A DNA stretch of 64,000 bases from Rhytidiadelphus loreus (lineage: Eukaryota > Streptophyta > Bryopsida > Hypnales > Hylocomiaceae): contig OX344761.1 of NCBI GenBank assembly GCA_947034895.1, positions 85,449,447 to 85,513,446 on the forward strand, written 5' to 3'. A program made the position numbers and the translations under genes. A model generated the notes under the pieces. The model made no database searches. It worked only from the letters and a program-made list of their open reading frames with translations, and had not been told where the DNA came from. Every line of letters starts with the position of its first letter. Positions within the stretch are counted from its first letter, which is position 1. Shown one piece after another: positions 35,860 through 49,011 of the stretch.

Positions 35860-38800
35860 GGCGGCAGGGCGCATTACAAAACTTAACTTTGCTATTTGCT
35901 ATGATGAAGATCCATTTTTTTGGCATTGAACTCTGGATTTTTTATTACTTTACAAGACGCCAAAATTGCTTGAAACAGAGAAGTGGTTGTAAATTGATTG
36001 TAATAAGCGTGCTTTGGAAATTGAAGCTTCAACTTGAATTTGTAGCATTCAATTGAAGCCGAAAAGCAGAGAGAATTTTTATATTACAAGCTAGAAATTT
36101 GTAGCAAACAAGACCACTCGTTGTGTGTGCATGGTAACTACATTCATGTGTCATTTCTATAGTAGAAGCTACACTCTCTAGCTTCCAAATTGTATTTCTC
36201 AACTTGTGCACACAGGAGTTGCGTACTACAACTTCAACGTTGCAAGAGTTGCCATTTTTTTTATGTCCATGTCCATTGAAGCAATGTTCATGTCCTTGAC
36301 ACTCTTGTATTGTTTGTTTATGTGCTTGACTTTTTTGAAGTTACACCACTGAGCATTGTGTGATTGTATAATTCAACAACTACATTACTACTGTAAAGAA
36401 TTTTTTTGTGCTATACATCGACATTCACTGCAAAAGTGATGCCCTAACTTAAGATGTTCTCAAATGATTGCAATTGACACGTGAGTGATGGCAATTGAAT
36501 AAGTATATCATGGATGATTTTTGTATCCACAATTTTTCAACCATATTGATTATTTAGCTTCAATGTCCTTCAAAGGCATACTTGCTGATTTAATTTTAGA
36601 TCATTTGTGATCACCAAATGACATTTTGTTTTGTATTGCTTGAAATAAATATATACATTTGAGTTTGGAATGTTACATAGAAATCATTGACATTGTTTTT
36701 TAATAAAAGATAAAATTTTCAAATAGCTATTACGTATATCAAAATCCTTTTATAATACATGGCATTGTTATGTATGAAGTTTTTTTCAAAGAAGAGATCA
36801 ACGGTATCTTCAAGATCTAAATAATTTTAAATGCATTATTGTCACAAGAACTAAATAAATGATGAAGTATTTAATCTAGAGTTTTATGAATCAAACAATA
36901 TTTTGGAAGGGATATGTAATAGCAAATTTTGAATGCGTGTTTATTGGGCCTTTTTTTCACAACTAGAAGATGGTAACCAAAATGACAAAAAACCAACAAT
37001 TCTCTATTGTTTGGGGCACAAGCTATCACGACTTGTCAAACTTTGCAAATTCTTGTTGAGCCTTCAATAGATTCAACTTTTGTGTTGTTAATATGGATAA
37101 TGTACATTCAAAAATAGTACTGAATGTAGTTTAGCCATGTATGGTGCTGATGTGTCATGCCATATTAGCTGCATATTGCATTTATTGCACATCCTATTTT
37201 TTTTTATTGTCCCACCTTCGTCCTCCCAACTTGCTTAAATGTACATTTGTCTTCCTACTTGTAGAATGCTTATGTGGTACAGTAAATGCATGACAATTAA
37301 TTGAAAATACCGTCAATCTTCCCAAAAAATCAAACCCATTGATCTTGCCACTTGGAGGTACGATCAAGGTTGTTGCTAGGGTTAGGGTTTTGTGAGTGTG
37401 TGTCTTCCTTGGGAAAGTTTTAGTACTTGCATATTTTTTCAACCTTAGGGGTAATTGTGAGCGGGATTCTACACAAGTACTTTTGCGAGACAAACATGGA
37501 AAATTTGTCTTCCACTTAGTAAAAACACGTATTGGCATGGACAATCCATTGGAATTTTTTTGTGAGTCTTCGTGACAGTAATCTTGAGCTTCAATTATGA
37601 ATTGAAACTCCAAGGAGGTTTAGGGCTTAGGATTCTATTATATTGCCCAACAAAAAAATCTTCAGCGGTGATTGAGGTTATCTTCTCCATTGAGGCTATT
37701 AGGTTAGAATTTCAAACAACATTTGTCATTTTCATGTCTTGCCGTTGCCAACACTGTGGTGGCAAGTGAAATGATGTTGAATACATATTAATTTGAATTT
37801 CAATTGATCAGTTAGTGTGCATGAGACTATTAGATCAAAGATCTTTAGTTTTTTTCTATTTTGTGGAATGTTATTGAGGTCTTCTTCTTTGTGAATTTGT
37901 TGTTTCTTTTTTGTTGTACAAGGTGTAGGGGTCGGCCAACATGTGTTGGTGTTACTCTCTTGTAGACATGTTGTCTTTGTGAGTTGATAGAGTAATTTGT
38001 GTTGTGGTGTTGTACTTATAGCAAGAATATTGTGTCCTAGAAGTTGTCACGAAATGTGAAGTGGATGGCATATGTGAACTGTTAATTGGATGGAGTACTT
38101 TTAATATACTAGGTATATGCTTCATAAATTTTTTAAGTATATAGACTGAGGTGGTAGGTGATCCTTTGGTTTTCAAGCATTCAATGTATTACAAAGATAT
38201 AGAATTTTGAATCAGGTGGAATTTTGATAGCTCTGCTTGTAATAGGAGAATATCGTCACATCATTTTTGCCACTGCTACTAAAAATATTGATAGCAAAAG
38301 TATTGTAGAGATAATAAAGTATCGTGAGTTCAATATGGAAACGATGCTTACAAACCTCACGGCTATCTATAGCAGACGAAGTCATTGTCATTCAAGATCA
38401 TATGAATGTGGAAGCATGAAGATTATAGAATCTAGCTTTTAGTACATGCAAACAATGAATGAAGCTACAATATTTTTGAATTTATGTAGTGAACTTGGAA
38501 TGTGATAAAAACATATAGTGGATTGTGATGTTCCTAAAATAGATTCTACTGTGCACCTCCTATGAGCATCTTGCTCAGGCATCTCGTTATTGTAGTGATT
38601 ACACGCAACACCGTGTTTGCAAATTTCATCACATTTTGTAATATAAATCTTTTGGAAAAAGTGGATAGTAATTGTAGTAGAATTTGCCACATCATTGGTA
38701 AGCTGGCATGAATAGTCAATGTGTAGTAAAATAATAGATGACCAAATCAACAAAAAAAAAAAAAAAAATTGAGTTTGAAACTACTTTAGACAATATGACC

Positions 38801-40880
38801 AAATCAACTAATAGAAATAACAGTTTCTAGTTGAATTTCTATTGATTTTATACTTGTTTTTTCTTGTAGTGTTTGTAAGAACTCCTACAATTGTTCCTAA
38901 ATTTGATTTGCTTTCATATGTTTATTCCTACATTTTTTTGATTTAGTAGTAAATAATCTTGGTAACTAATTTGTGCAACATATATTTAGGAAAGTTTGTG
39001 TTGTTTCTCATATTGCACATGTGGATGCAAATCTTACAATGATAAATTTTGTTGCTTTTCAACATTTGCTCTCTTTTAGAAAACAAACAAACAACTCTTT
39101 CATTGTATTATAGGGACCTATGTGTGTGATTTCCTCTATATGAAACACAAAACAATCAATAATGTATGAAAAAGCTTAGAACTTTAATTTGGAAAAATGG
39201 ACTACGTACTTAGCTAATTTCAAAGATTGGAACAATGTTTAGGAATTTTTTGGAGTTCCTACAATTGATTTCTTCCTTCCATGAAAATAAAATGTTTTTT
39301 TTCAATAGGCACTAGTTGCATCTTCTTAATTACAAAAAGTACTAGTTTATTTCTTCTAATATCAATTTTTCATGAGCCAATTTCCTTCAAATTGAAATCG
39401 GCACTAGCTAAATTGCAAAAAAAAAAAGAAAAAGTTCAAAATAAGAGTACTAATTAATATTGCATCCTTGATAGGAATTGAACATGGCAAAGCCCTTCAC
39501 AATCCTCCTAACCCATGCAACATTGCAATATGGAGTCGAAGATGGTTATAATTTAAAATTTGCATGAAATCAAAAGAGTTTAGGAAGCATTGATTTCACC
39601 TTCTTCAAATGGTTCTTTTGTTGTCTTTTTAAGGTATAATTACTTAAAATTGGTATATAAACAGCGCATACCTTGAGTTAAGATGCTGCTCAAACTTTCT
39701 CAAGATGCTATTATGGGAAGCACATGTATGGGAGCTATGAAAGGTGTTGTTTTGAGGTGGCAAGTCGCTAGGTGGTGGTCATGTGACCTCACACTTCTTG
39801 AGTTTTTTCAAGGTTTCTTTTAGAATTTCATTTGTTGGGAGGTTGGTACTCAAGGCAATTGACCCACACATATAACAAACAACATTCTCTTGAGCATTTT
39901 CTTGATGAATTGGATAAGGCCACTAAATAAATGCCATGAGCAACAAAATACTCACCCATATGACTTGTAAAATCTTTACAATAGTAATAGTAGCGATGTA
40001 AGAAGTTGTAGTCATATACTAATGATCTTAGTCAAGATCGACTTTTTTTTGTGCAAAATTTTGTCAACTCTAAAAAAAAGGAGCTAATATGCTCTTGTCC
40101 CTCTAAATTTAATTCAATGGCATGTTGCCAGGAATACTAGAGCTATAGTAAAAAAAGGTTGATCTTGGTGCAAAAAAACAAGTGGTGCAAACATACAATT
40201 GATTCCAATGCATGTTTTTTCAAGGATGGGATCTAAAACTCTATTCAACAAGAAAATAGCCCAATGTAATAAAATTGCAAGCAATTTTACTTTGCCCCTA
40301 GCTTTGCCCCCCTTCCAATTCATGTTGGATTAGAATTCAAATGCAATCTAGAATAGGAATTCAATTATGGACCAAATAGAGTGCAACATTTTATGATTTT
40401 TATAATTATTTTAGTGTTAAAAAAATATTGTTACACAAAAGCAAGCTAGGTCACTAATGGAGTTTAAGAATGTGAGTAACTTAATAAAATAAAATCATTC
40501 AAAAGCTTACATGTTTTAATACATAATTGCTTAGCACAAAGACTTTATAATTATAGAAAAAGTTTAAAATCTACCAATATAACTTTCACCTCTTAAAAAA
40601 TTTGTATACAATATTCAAATACCAATCTTATACTTTCAACCAAATTTAGTTGTCATTTGTTGTCATTGCTATTCGTCTATGATTAATAAAGAAGATCACT
40701 CTAAAACAATCATATATATCACAAATATTTGCTCAATTTTACAAATATAAAGCATCTTGTGGAATTTCTTGATATTTCATCTTAAATTAGGAATGAAATT
40801 TCTAGGATTATCAATTTTTTTTCTTCATAATGTCTCCTCAGGAACTCTTTATAAAGTATTTTCCACCTAGAATTGGTCAT
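35860..40880. other. AT-rich intergenic DNA with scattered repeat ends
   Basis: No gene recognised, although a TAGGGTTAGGGTTT word at about 37378-37391 could be a minus-strand telo-box. A poly-A run at about 38750-38768 is preceded by ATGACCAAATCAAC, which occurs again at about 38801. A CACTA-type terminus (complement CACTACAAGAAAAAA) ends at 38871. Confidence 0.45.
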
Positions 40881-40901
40881 CTTCCTCGAATTCCAGAAAC
40901 C

Positions 40902-40910
40902 AAACCCTAA
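40902..40910 (+). promoter_or_regulatory. Telo-box AAACCCTAA upstream of UMP1
   Basis: AAACCCTAA lies about 110 bases before the UMP1 start codon. It is followed by a CATCGC microsatellite (about 40926-40950) in the probable 5' UTR. Telo-boxes are common near the start of plant housekeeping genes; function here is inferred from position. Confidence 0.5.
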
Positions 40911-41020
40911 TTTCGCTCTTCTCCATCATCATCGCCATCGCCATCGCCATTTCTCAGATCTTCCATCTTCCGCTTTCTTCTATTCTTTCTCGATTTCCTT
41001 CCGCTTTCCTTAATTATATC

Positions 41021-42398
41021 ATGGTGTGTGATTCCGACTTTTCTTGGCTATTTTATGTTTGTTTTTGCAGTTCTCTTAGGGTGTTCGATTAATGTGACGA
41101 TTTTGGGAAATTAGTTCTGGTTCAATTGTTGGAGGTCTTTTATTCGGAGTTTGTTTTTTGATGTAGGATTGATTTGGTGTGCGATTTTTGCTTTGCTGCA
41201 GGAGGGTATTCAATTGCCTCATGATGTGTTTGGTTCGCACGATACGCTTCGACACGGTCTGCCTGCGTTCAAGAATGACGTGCTAGCTGTTCACCCTGTA
41301 GAGGTCATCCAACGAACTGTAAGCTAAGCTTCCGAAACCTCAATTTGGCTAATTGTTTGCTTCGGTGGAGGAGAAGGAGAGCGTTACTGTGCACTTGTCT
41401 TAGTCTGATCCGGGAATAGGATTTGAGGAGCACTTCTAGTGTGCATGCTCTTGAATTTAATATGGGACTGTTGGGAAAGTAGATATTTTATGACCTTACA
41501 AAGTCAATTTGTTGCTAGATAACTTCGCGAGCAAGATTAGGGCACAGGGTGCATTGTGTGGACTGCATGTTGCCTGGAACAATTGGTGAAATTCAGTTGT
41601 ATTTTTTCGCTTGTAGATTTGGTCCCTGACTCTTGCAGTTGATATTGTTCGAGTTTCGTAATGGATTTCGCAAATTTTCTACCTAAATTTTATCAGTGCC
41701 TGAGTTGTAAGGGTTCCTTTTAATCCAGAGAACTAGGTTTTGTTTGTGTCTCAAAGTTTGACTGATTCTGTGTGTGCTGCATTTGTGAAGTCCAAAGCTA
41801 TGCAGGCTCAAACGAAGCGGACATTGCTAGAAAGGGCTTATGGTTCAGCGTTTCCCATGAAAATGGATATTGAGCGTCAAATTTTGACACGGTAAGAGAG
41901 AGAAATGAAATCACGATCATATTTTTTCACCTTACAGGCCATCTTCAGGATATTGGCATTTGTCAGTCAACTTTTGGTCTCATTTTGTATTCACCTTCTA
42001 ATTGGGATAACCTTTACAGATTCCAGCGCCCCACTGGCCTCATCCCTTCATCAATGCTTGGTCTCGAATCATTGACCGGAGAATTAGACGAATTTGGGTT
42101 CGAAGATTTCTTGAATGGTTAGTTGATCTTACAATCGGACTGGGAAATAACACTTTCGATGCCTAAAGATAGTTATCAGATTTCTTTAGCCTTTCTAAGA
42201 TTTTTAGAATAATATGAAGCTGATCTCCAAATTATACTGGAATTGCCTTCTGGAATATGGCTGCCCATTGTTCTAACTGGAAGTCTTGTTTGTGCAGATC
42301 CAAGGGATTCGGATACATTTGTACCCCTGGATTTACATGAAGGCATGGAAGTTCGTCTTGGTCTTTCAAAGGGACCCGTTTCACGCTCGTTCTTTTGA
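41021..42398 (+). CDS. UMP1: Proteasome maturation factor UMP1/POMP, five coding exons
   Basis: Coding exons are 41021-41023, 41202-41318, 41791-41891, 42020-42117 and 42298-42398; all junctions are GT-AG and the phases agree. The 139-residue product matches the plant UMP1 family (about 140 aa), the chaperone that supports assembly of the 20S proteasome core and becomes its first substrate. Landmarks are AYGSAFPMKMDIERQILTRF at the centre, then IPSSMLGLESLTGELDEFGF, EDFLNDPRDSD and the C-terminal HEGMEVRLGLSKGP. No membrane segment, as expected for this soluble, largely unfolded factor. Odd point: exon 1 contributes only the ATG before a GTGTGTG donor. No other ATG lies near the N-terminus of exon 2 (EGIQLPHDVFGSHD), so this start is required. 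The locus lies tail to tail with the plastid protein gene. Confidence 0.93.
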
Positions 42399-43532
42399 TT
42401 CTTAATGGAGCTGCTTATGACGATTTTAGATCTTCGGAATTGTTGCAAATTATTGCATCTAATTGCTCAAGCAGCTTTATTAAGCTACACCTTATGTACA
42501 TACGATTAAATGTTACTTTTTCATTTTTTCTGCCTACTTCGTTGTAAACCATCTGTCGTTTAACTCACAACAGGTGACTGAAATGCTTATTTCACAAGGA
42601 TTGTTTTTGGAGAATTATAATGTGATGATTGGTTTGTATGTGGCGATGTTTCAGTATCAAGAAGGCATTTCAATGATGATTTCATGTGTGCAATTGCTTA
42701 GAATTCTGACATTACTACTCCTGGTTCGGTTTCAGACCGTCTAGATCTGATAATCGAGAAATTCTAATCAAGCATAGTTCAGCCTCGGATGTTTTTGAGG
42801 TCATTGTCTTGGCCAACTCAGTCGAATCACAGTTGCATTTGCCCTTCGATCGTAGTGGAAAATTTCCCTTGAATTTACAAGATTCTTGTTAAGGCTCATT
42901 AATAAAGTAGTCCTTCCATGCAAACAATCATAAGCTGGAAAGGATGATGCAAAGGAAATAACTAGTAGCCTAGTCTTATCATATTTTATGAATTGAGGCA
43001 GGTCTTAGTCTTTTAATTTTGCACAAAATCTGATTCCAAGGGGAAACTAGTACTCCGTATTAGTTAGGCTTTCAAATTGCATTTATGCCAGTCGGTTAGA
43101 AGTAATGAAGTTTCTCCCAGATTTCTTGTTGGTTTACCAACCTGTTCAAAGTCCCACATTGTCTGATATTGAATTGAAAGTAGACCACATGTAAACAGCA
43201 ATGCATGCGCGTGCATGTTATTACTCTGAAAAAACCGTAAGCACCGAAATTAGCGCTTCCTAATTGAATTGAAAGAAACAATATCCTATCTGATGAGCTC
43301 TACAGGCAAGATTACGGTAATTCAAAACTGAAGGAATGCACCTGGTGCGCAAAATGCAATCAATTTGGAAGGCAGCAGAACGATTCTCATTGGCTGACCA
43401 GTTTACAATCAAAATATCAAAACCGACTCTCATTTGCTTTCATTTCAGGGGCTCTTTCAATGAATGAACACATAATACGTCCAACATTGTCACCAACAAG
43501 TTCGGAAATACAATTCAGTGCAGACATTTCTT
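42399..43532. other. Spacer between convergent genes
   Basis: This 1.1-kb stretch holds the 3' flanks of UMP1 (plus) and the plastid protein gene (minus). No repeat termini or further exon recognised. Confidence 0.5.
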
Positions 43533-45347
43533 TCAGGCACTCCCTCTCACTTTGAGTAGGCTGCTAGTTAGCCAGCAAGGAGGCAGCACACCTCTGCTAC
43601 GTCTGGACAAGGAAAACACCCATTCAGAATCTACATCATTCTTAGCTCGTTTAAGCTTTAGCTTGATCTCACAGTGATCCTCGTCGTCTCCCTCAGTGTA
43701 GACAATCTCGTATCCATTATGGCAAATCAGCTCCGGATACCTGACATCGGTGACACGAGCATCAGTGTTGATTATGTGAAAGAATACAAAGATCTAAGAT
43801 GATAGCAAGAACTGAGTGTTACCTGGACTTGAATTTTAGTGCAAAGTGGCCAAAGTGGTACAGATCCGAGGGGAACCCAAAATACTCTGACAATGAGCCT
43901 CCATTTAGTGCTCCCTCAGAATCTGCGAAGTGGTACAAAACCTAAAAGACCATGTTTTCAAAATCAGTGGTCAGAAAGATTACAAGTGCTACAACAACAT
44001 CGTGCTCATACCAAGGAGTTTTCATAAAACAGAACGATATATGGGTATAAACCGAAGGAATTCCTGGCAATAATTAAAATATCTTGAACAAGATTGCACC
44101 TCAAGACCATGGTCAGGTCGAGGACGATCGTTGTGAGCAAGCGCACTCATCTGTGCCACTACGGCCTCCTCAGCCGTAAGCTTCATGTAAAAAAATTGCT
44201 CGATATCAGTGTAAAGAGAAATACAGCCAAAAAAAACGCTATACAAAAAATTTCAACAGCAAGTGGAACCAGACACTGCATTTTCTGATTAGTGCGCAGT
44301 GAAAGTACCTTCGCCTCGGGCTTCACTGAAGGTCCTGTAGCGCTAGCATCGTTCCTCTCTACGCTGCCAAGAACTAGGAGAAGCGCATGTCACAAAGGAA
44401 AGTCACGTTCACATCCCAACCTTGCGGTAAAACTTCCTCACAGACGAAGACTCGGTTAATTATCAGGAAAACGAGAAGAAAAAGAAAAAAACGACATTCA
44501 GCGTCCACATTTCGTGTATTGTAATCGCGTGACATCCTCAAATCAAGCTATTCATCCAAAAGTGATTCACGCCTCTGACACACAGAAGAACGACGGGTAT
44601 AAAATTCTTGCTTGCGTCAGCTGGAAATTTGAAATCCTAGGCAGCAAACCTCAATCGGTTGCTATGATCTCAATACTGCAAGTTAGGAGGCATATTGTAG
44701 GTCATTAGAAGAGCACTTCTAGCAACTTTTCAAGAAGATATCGTTCGCATAGCTTGATCCAGAAATGAGAAAAAAGGAACAAAAATCAATTTCTCTATGT
44801 ATTGTGTTGTCATATTTGTTGCTACACCTTGACCTGCTTGCTGTAATCTCGATAAATCGAATTAGGTGCCTTATAATAGCTTCATAGAATCGCATTTTCG
44901 TAGTAGCTTTCCAACCAGATATCACTCAATTTGAGTGCAATCATTGATTGCATCATCTCTTATTAGCACAGACTTCAGAAACGGCGTTCCGGTTAAATTC
45001 GAAACCAATTCAGTTCAGTGGGAACAGAATTCAATTACTGTCTAATCACCCGAGAAAACAGCAGAAATTGAAATAAAGGAGAATAAAACTCACCTTCCCC
45101 CGTCAACGTGCTGTGACGCACACAACCTGCGCAGGTTTTCGACGCGAAATCCTCCGGTGGCAATCACCAAACGAGAACGACAACAGGTGGCACGGTCCAG
45201 AGGTCGAGAAATGGACGAAGAGGCCGGTGGACAACATTGCGATTGCGAGAAGCGACTAGGGTAAGGATAAGAAGCTGCGGCTTGGGAGGAAAATGCACAA
45301 GGGGAGGACGAGGAGTGCAGCTGAAGAATGTCCGCCATGGCAGCCAT
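43533..45347 (-). CDS. Uncharacterised, probably plastid-targeted protein, five exons
   Basis: Exons on the minus strand are 45347-45094, 44363-44309, 44180-44100, 43941-43823 and 43740-43533; every junction is GT-AG and in phase. Exon 1 is rich in Ser/Ala/Arg with few acidic residues (SSSSPCAFSSQAAASYPYPS), typical of a chloroplast transit peptide. The mature part begins near KLTAEEAVVAQMSALAHNDR, PRPDHGLEVLYHFA, and continues with EYFGFPSDLYHFGHFALKFK, RYPELICHNGYEIV and the C-terminal WVFSLSRRSRG and CWLTSSLL. This pattern resembles a plant- and alga-conserved family of unknown function with a small alpha/beta domain following a short HNDxPxPDHG helix; I cannot name it. Product about 238 residues. 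Function should not be inferred beyond plastid targeting. Confidence 0.8.
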
Positions 45348-46560
45348 AACCAGCAGAATAAGGAAAGAAGGAAAGGAGCCAAAAATGAAAAACTAAACCA
45401 GCCGATCGTGTTACTATATCTCTATGACAGCGGGATCCCAAGAGCGAGGTAACTCTGCAACCACGGGTCACACAGTCAGTTCAGCAACACAAGAGACGGT
45501 ATACGGAATGCTTATCAGATCATTCCGCTGCCCGCGTCGTTGGTCGTGAATCTGTGCTTCTGTGCTTCTGTGCTCCGAACTTCAAAGTCCTTGTCGGAGT
45601 GTTGAGCCTCTCCATCGTGGCCCTCAACACGCTTGACATGCACCAAACTTGGATGACAAATGCTCCTAGCTCCACAATATATTCTCGTGTCGCTCAATCT
45701 CAGAAACTCAATCTTAGCGTGTGAAGCAACGGTCCTAACTTGAATTCAATATTTATCTTAAGTTTAGTGAACTTTATCATATATTTCACTTGATGATTGA
45801 TAAATTGATTGTTTGTGAGACACATTTGGTAAACATGGGTGGGGACAAGAATTTTGAGGGCTCTTCAAAAATAAATGTGAATTTTTAGTGTGTCAAATTT
45901 GAGGGGTGTCAATGCATATGCTCTAAGACCATGAATCTAGTTAGAACAGGCAATGAAAAGCTTGTGCTACATCAAAATTTCAAACACAAAATAATAGAAC
46001 CCTTCATTTGTATCAATATAACTACCAAGCGTTTAACATTGTAACAACATTTAATCTAACTAATTTACATTTCAAACAAGAAAAACTTACACAATTATCA
46101 TAAATCTTCTCATCTTGATATAAAAAGTTGCATGCATTCATTCATTCCATTTGAAATGTTCATGAATTCTTCTTGCTACCTAAGCTACTTGCTACATATT
46201 GTGAATTTTGATTATTTAGTTTGATTCCTAAAAACTCAATATCTAATAGTTGTATGAAGACTAGATATTACAATTGTACACTATGAAATTAGTTATAAAA
46301 GAAGTCAGGTTGCTTGAAAGAAATTCAAGCATTAATTTTAGACGAATGAAAAGTTATTTGAACAAAACATCATCCTAGAGCACTTTGTTCATCATTTAAA
46401 ACATAGACTTTGGAGGGCTAAGGGGTCAATTGTTATTTTCTTGTGTTTGAATGATAAGGGAAAACTTACATATTTATAATATGAAATCCAAAGAAATAGT
46501 TTGTTTGTAAGAGATATAAATGAGATATGCAAAATTTTGAAAAAAGATTTTGGATGTTCA
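45348..46560. other. Promoter of the plastid protein gene, then AT-rich DNA
   Basis: 45348-45700 is the probable promoter/5' UTR region. It contains a short (TGTGCTTC)3 run near 45551-45575. From 45700 the DNA is AT-rich; GGGCTAAGGGGTCAA near 46416 resembles a decayed right end of the TTAA family. No gene seen. Confidence 0.45.
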
Positions 46561-47150
46561 AGGTTAATATTACTGCACATCATCTCTAACTTCCCTTAAC
46601 TCTCGCACCTCCAGCACCCTAACAAAACCCTAGAACTTCGATCTCTGGTTTTCTGATTCAGCAGCAATTCGGAAACTTTTTTTGAAATTTCAATCTTTAA
46701 ATATGTACAAAGACCTGGAGACTCTTTTTACGGAATCCTCACTCAAGCCAATTGCGACTCGCTTTCTTCACATCACGAATGGATCAGCGTCTCTTCAATG
46801 GATGTAGTGGTGTACATACAATACTTCCCAAGCCACACATCCTCTTTGAAACCCTAGGAAAAGGAGCTCCTTCAACTGTACCTCTTCTGTGACACACGCA
46901 CACACTGCTCACAAACACCAATCTTCGCTGGGCCCAGTTCTTACGACGTGTATGGAATCTCTTGCAGGCACTGTTACAGAACACTTCTGCTACCGCCAGC
47001 ACTTCCAAAGCTTGTTTGATGATTTACGTAAGCATTCCATATCTTTCTACATGTGGCTTTGACATTCTTGCCTGCCCATCAACTGTAAGTTTGTGGCACT
47101 AGGCATCGAATCTCACGAAATCGAAATGACTGTGGTGGGTTTGCAGCGCA
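46560..47150 (+). pseudogene. Candidate decayed gene fragment, unrecognised
   Basis: A promoter-like AAACCCTAG (near 46626) precedes an ATG at 46709 opening a short protein-like frame (MYKDLETLFTESSLKPIATR) that stops after 34 codons. A different frame then continues with HTILPKPHILFETLGKGAPS and, past a stop, RWAQFLRRVWNLLQALLQNT up to a donor-like GTAAGC near 47030. The frame changes suggest a broken gene, but an unannotated splice is possible. No family recognised. Confidence 0.25.
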
Positions 47151-47439
47151 CTTGACTTATGATTACATTCCACATTGCCCATTCACGAAAAGTATCATTT
47201 CCTGGAGAATCCAACTACGACATGGAGAAAGGGAGGCCGGAGCTGTGGAGAGGAGTTAGACACTCAACCTACCAAATCATTGAGGTAGACCAACACAATT
47301 CCATCCTCATTTGTTTCAAAACAAAAACAAACACAATTTTATCCGTTCAAACATCCAAATTTGCTCCAGGGAAAAGACCCAAATTCCTTCAAGATTAGGA
47401 CAAAATTAGTGAATTCATGGCAAAATGGGTAACATGTCA

Positions 47440-47660
47440 ATTTTGGGAACTTAAGTGCCAATAGATACATGGAAAAGCGGTTATAGGGTGTTTATGGGGT
47501 GTTTATAACTCCACTCTATGGACGGTTTTGTGATTTTAGGGCTGACCACTTCAAAAATTCAAAGAAATTACAATTTTAATTGAAAAATTATAATTCCACT
47601 TGGGGTTGATATGTGAAATAAGTGTACACCTCTGAAAAATATGCGACCTTCTTGGAATTG
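47440..47660. repeat. Dispersed repeat, inverted relative of 58.05-58.46 kb
   Basis: The core TTATAATTCCACTTGGG(G)TT, followed by ACACCTCTGAAAAATATG, is the reverse complement of bases around 58125-58195, and homology continues on both sides. Termini are not clear in this copy. Confidence 0.55.
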
Positions 47661-49011
47661 GATCTAAGATATTTAGATTCCAAATCAAGGTGGTAATAGA
47701 TGTGTCTACCTTTGTTTCCTGGTTCCTTGCTTGTCCTCCTGAAGTTCCTACTTTTTTCCCAGGAGTGCTAGTTAAAAAAAAAGACCCTTTAATTTGTGCT
47801 TGATTAATCTATTTTCTGTACTATTCAAAAAAATTTAATTTTATCATGCATAGCAAATAAGGTCCTGTGTTTTTTCTAGGGGATAAAAACAAGGAGAAGC
47901 GAGGGTGGTGGTTCCCCCTAGTGTGTTTCCTAGTGTTCATCTATTTTTTGTGGAATTGAACTATTTATTATCAACCTATGAGTACCAACTTATTGACCCC
48001 TAGAGATTTTGCATCATGGGAGGCACCTTGGTCAAACTTGGTTGTAACTTTCAAAAGATTCATTTTTAGTATTTGATTTAAATAAAGTCTACAAAGGTAG
48101 ACATGTTTTTTTTCTACTTCATTTCAAAATTTTGAAAAATTTCAAGAATTCATGAGTTATTGCAACTAGAAGCCCTAAGTATTGAAATCCAAATAAAATA
48201 ATATTGCATTTCATTTGTTTTCTCTTTTGTTGTAATTGTTTTTTAGAATTAAATTAAAAATAATCCAATCCTACATTTTTGGTAAACATCCTAGATTATT
48301 CTAATATATGTTCTAAGAAATATATATAACATATACATGTACACTTAAAAAAATTAGAAGAATTTGATATTCTTTAATTAAGTTCTAAGAATGTCAAATT
48401 CTATAAAGAAAGTGTTTACTCACACACAAAAATTATTAAAAAATTCATCAATCAATTATATAAAGGTTAAAATTAGATGGACAATGGTAATTTGTCTTAA
48501 ATGTCATCTTGAAGGTGCCCTAGTAGTAAAAATAGAAAACAATATTTTAAAAGTTTTCACACTATTTTTCATGGCTACATTTACTTCTTGAAGAAATTTC
48601 AAATTAATTGAGTTGTTTTTATTATGTTTACCAATTTATTTTCACTCCTTATTCAAATTAGTTTATTCAAGCATATCCTGCCAAAAATTTAGAGGCAAAA
48701 TCCCCACCAATTGCAAGTTTTATAAGCCTAAACTTTAAAATGTTGGCTTTTCAAGCCCTTCCAAAAGGTAAAGTTTTGGCTTGCAACATTTTTAGAAAAA
48801 AGCACAAATGTCATACAACTTCAGCTATTTAGTCAATAGATTCATTGGATATAGATTGAAAATATTGGAAAACTTTACTAAAAAACTTTAAAATTCATTT
48901 GTAAAAAAAGTATGCATTGATTCAACATAGCTCTAGGAAGCAAAAGTAGAAGCAACTCATACAAACCAACACATGAATAATAACTTAGAAGAAAAATAGT
49001 TAGTTTACATA
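47661..49011. other. AT-rich intergenic DNA, no feature seen
   Basis: Nothing recognised apart from a sequence at about 48956-49000 (ACAAACCAACACATGAATAA) repeated inside the next element. Confidence 0.45.

Noticed and set aside
37194..37613. 139-codon minus-strand open frame
   Set aside because: No recognisable motif, AT-rich codons typical of the surrounding non-coding DNA, and no supported exon structure.
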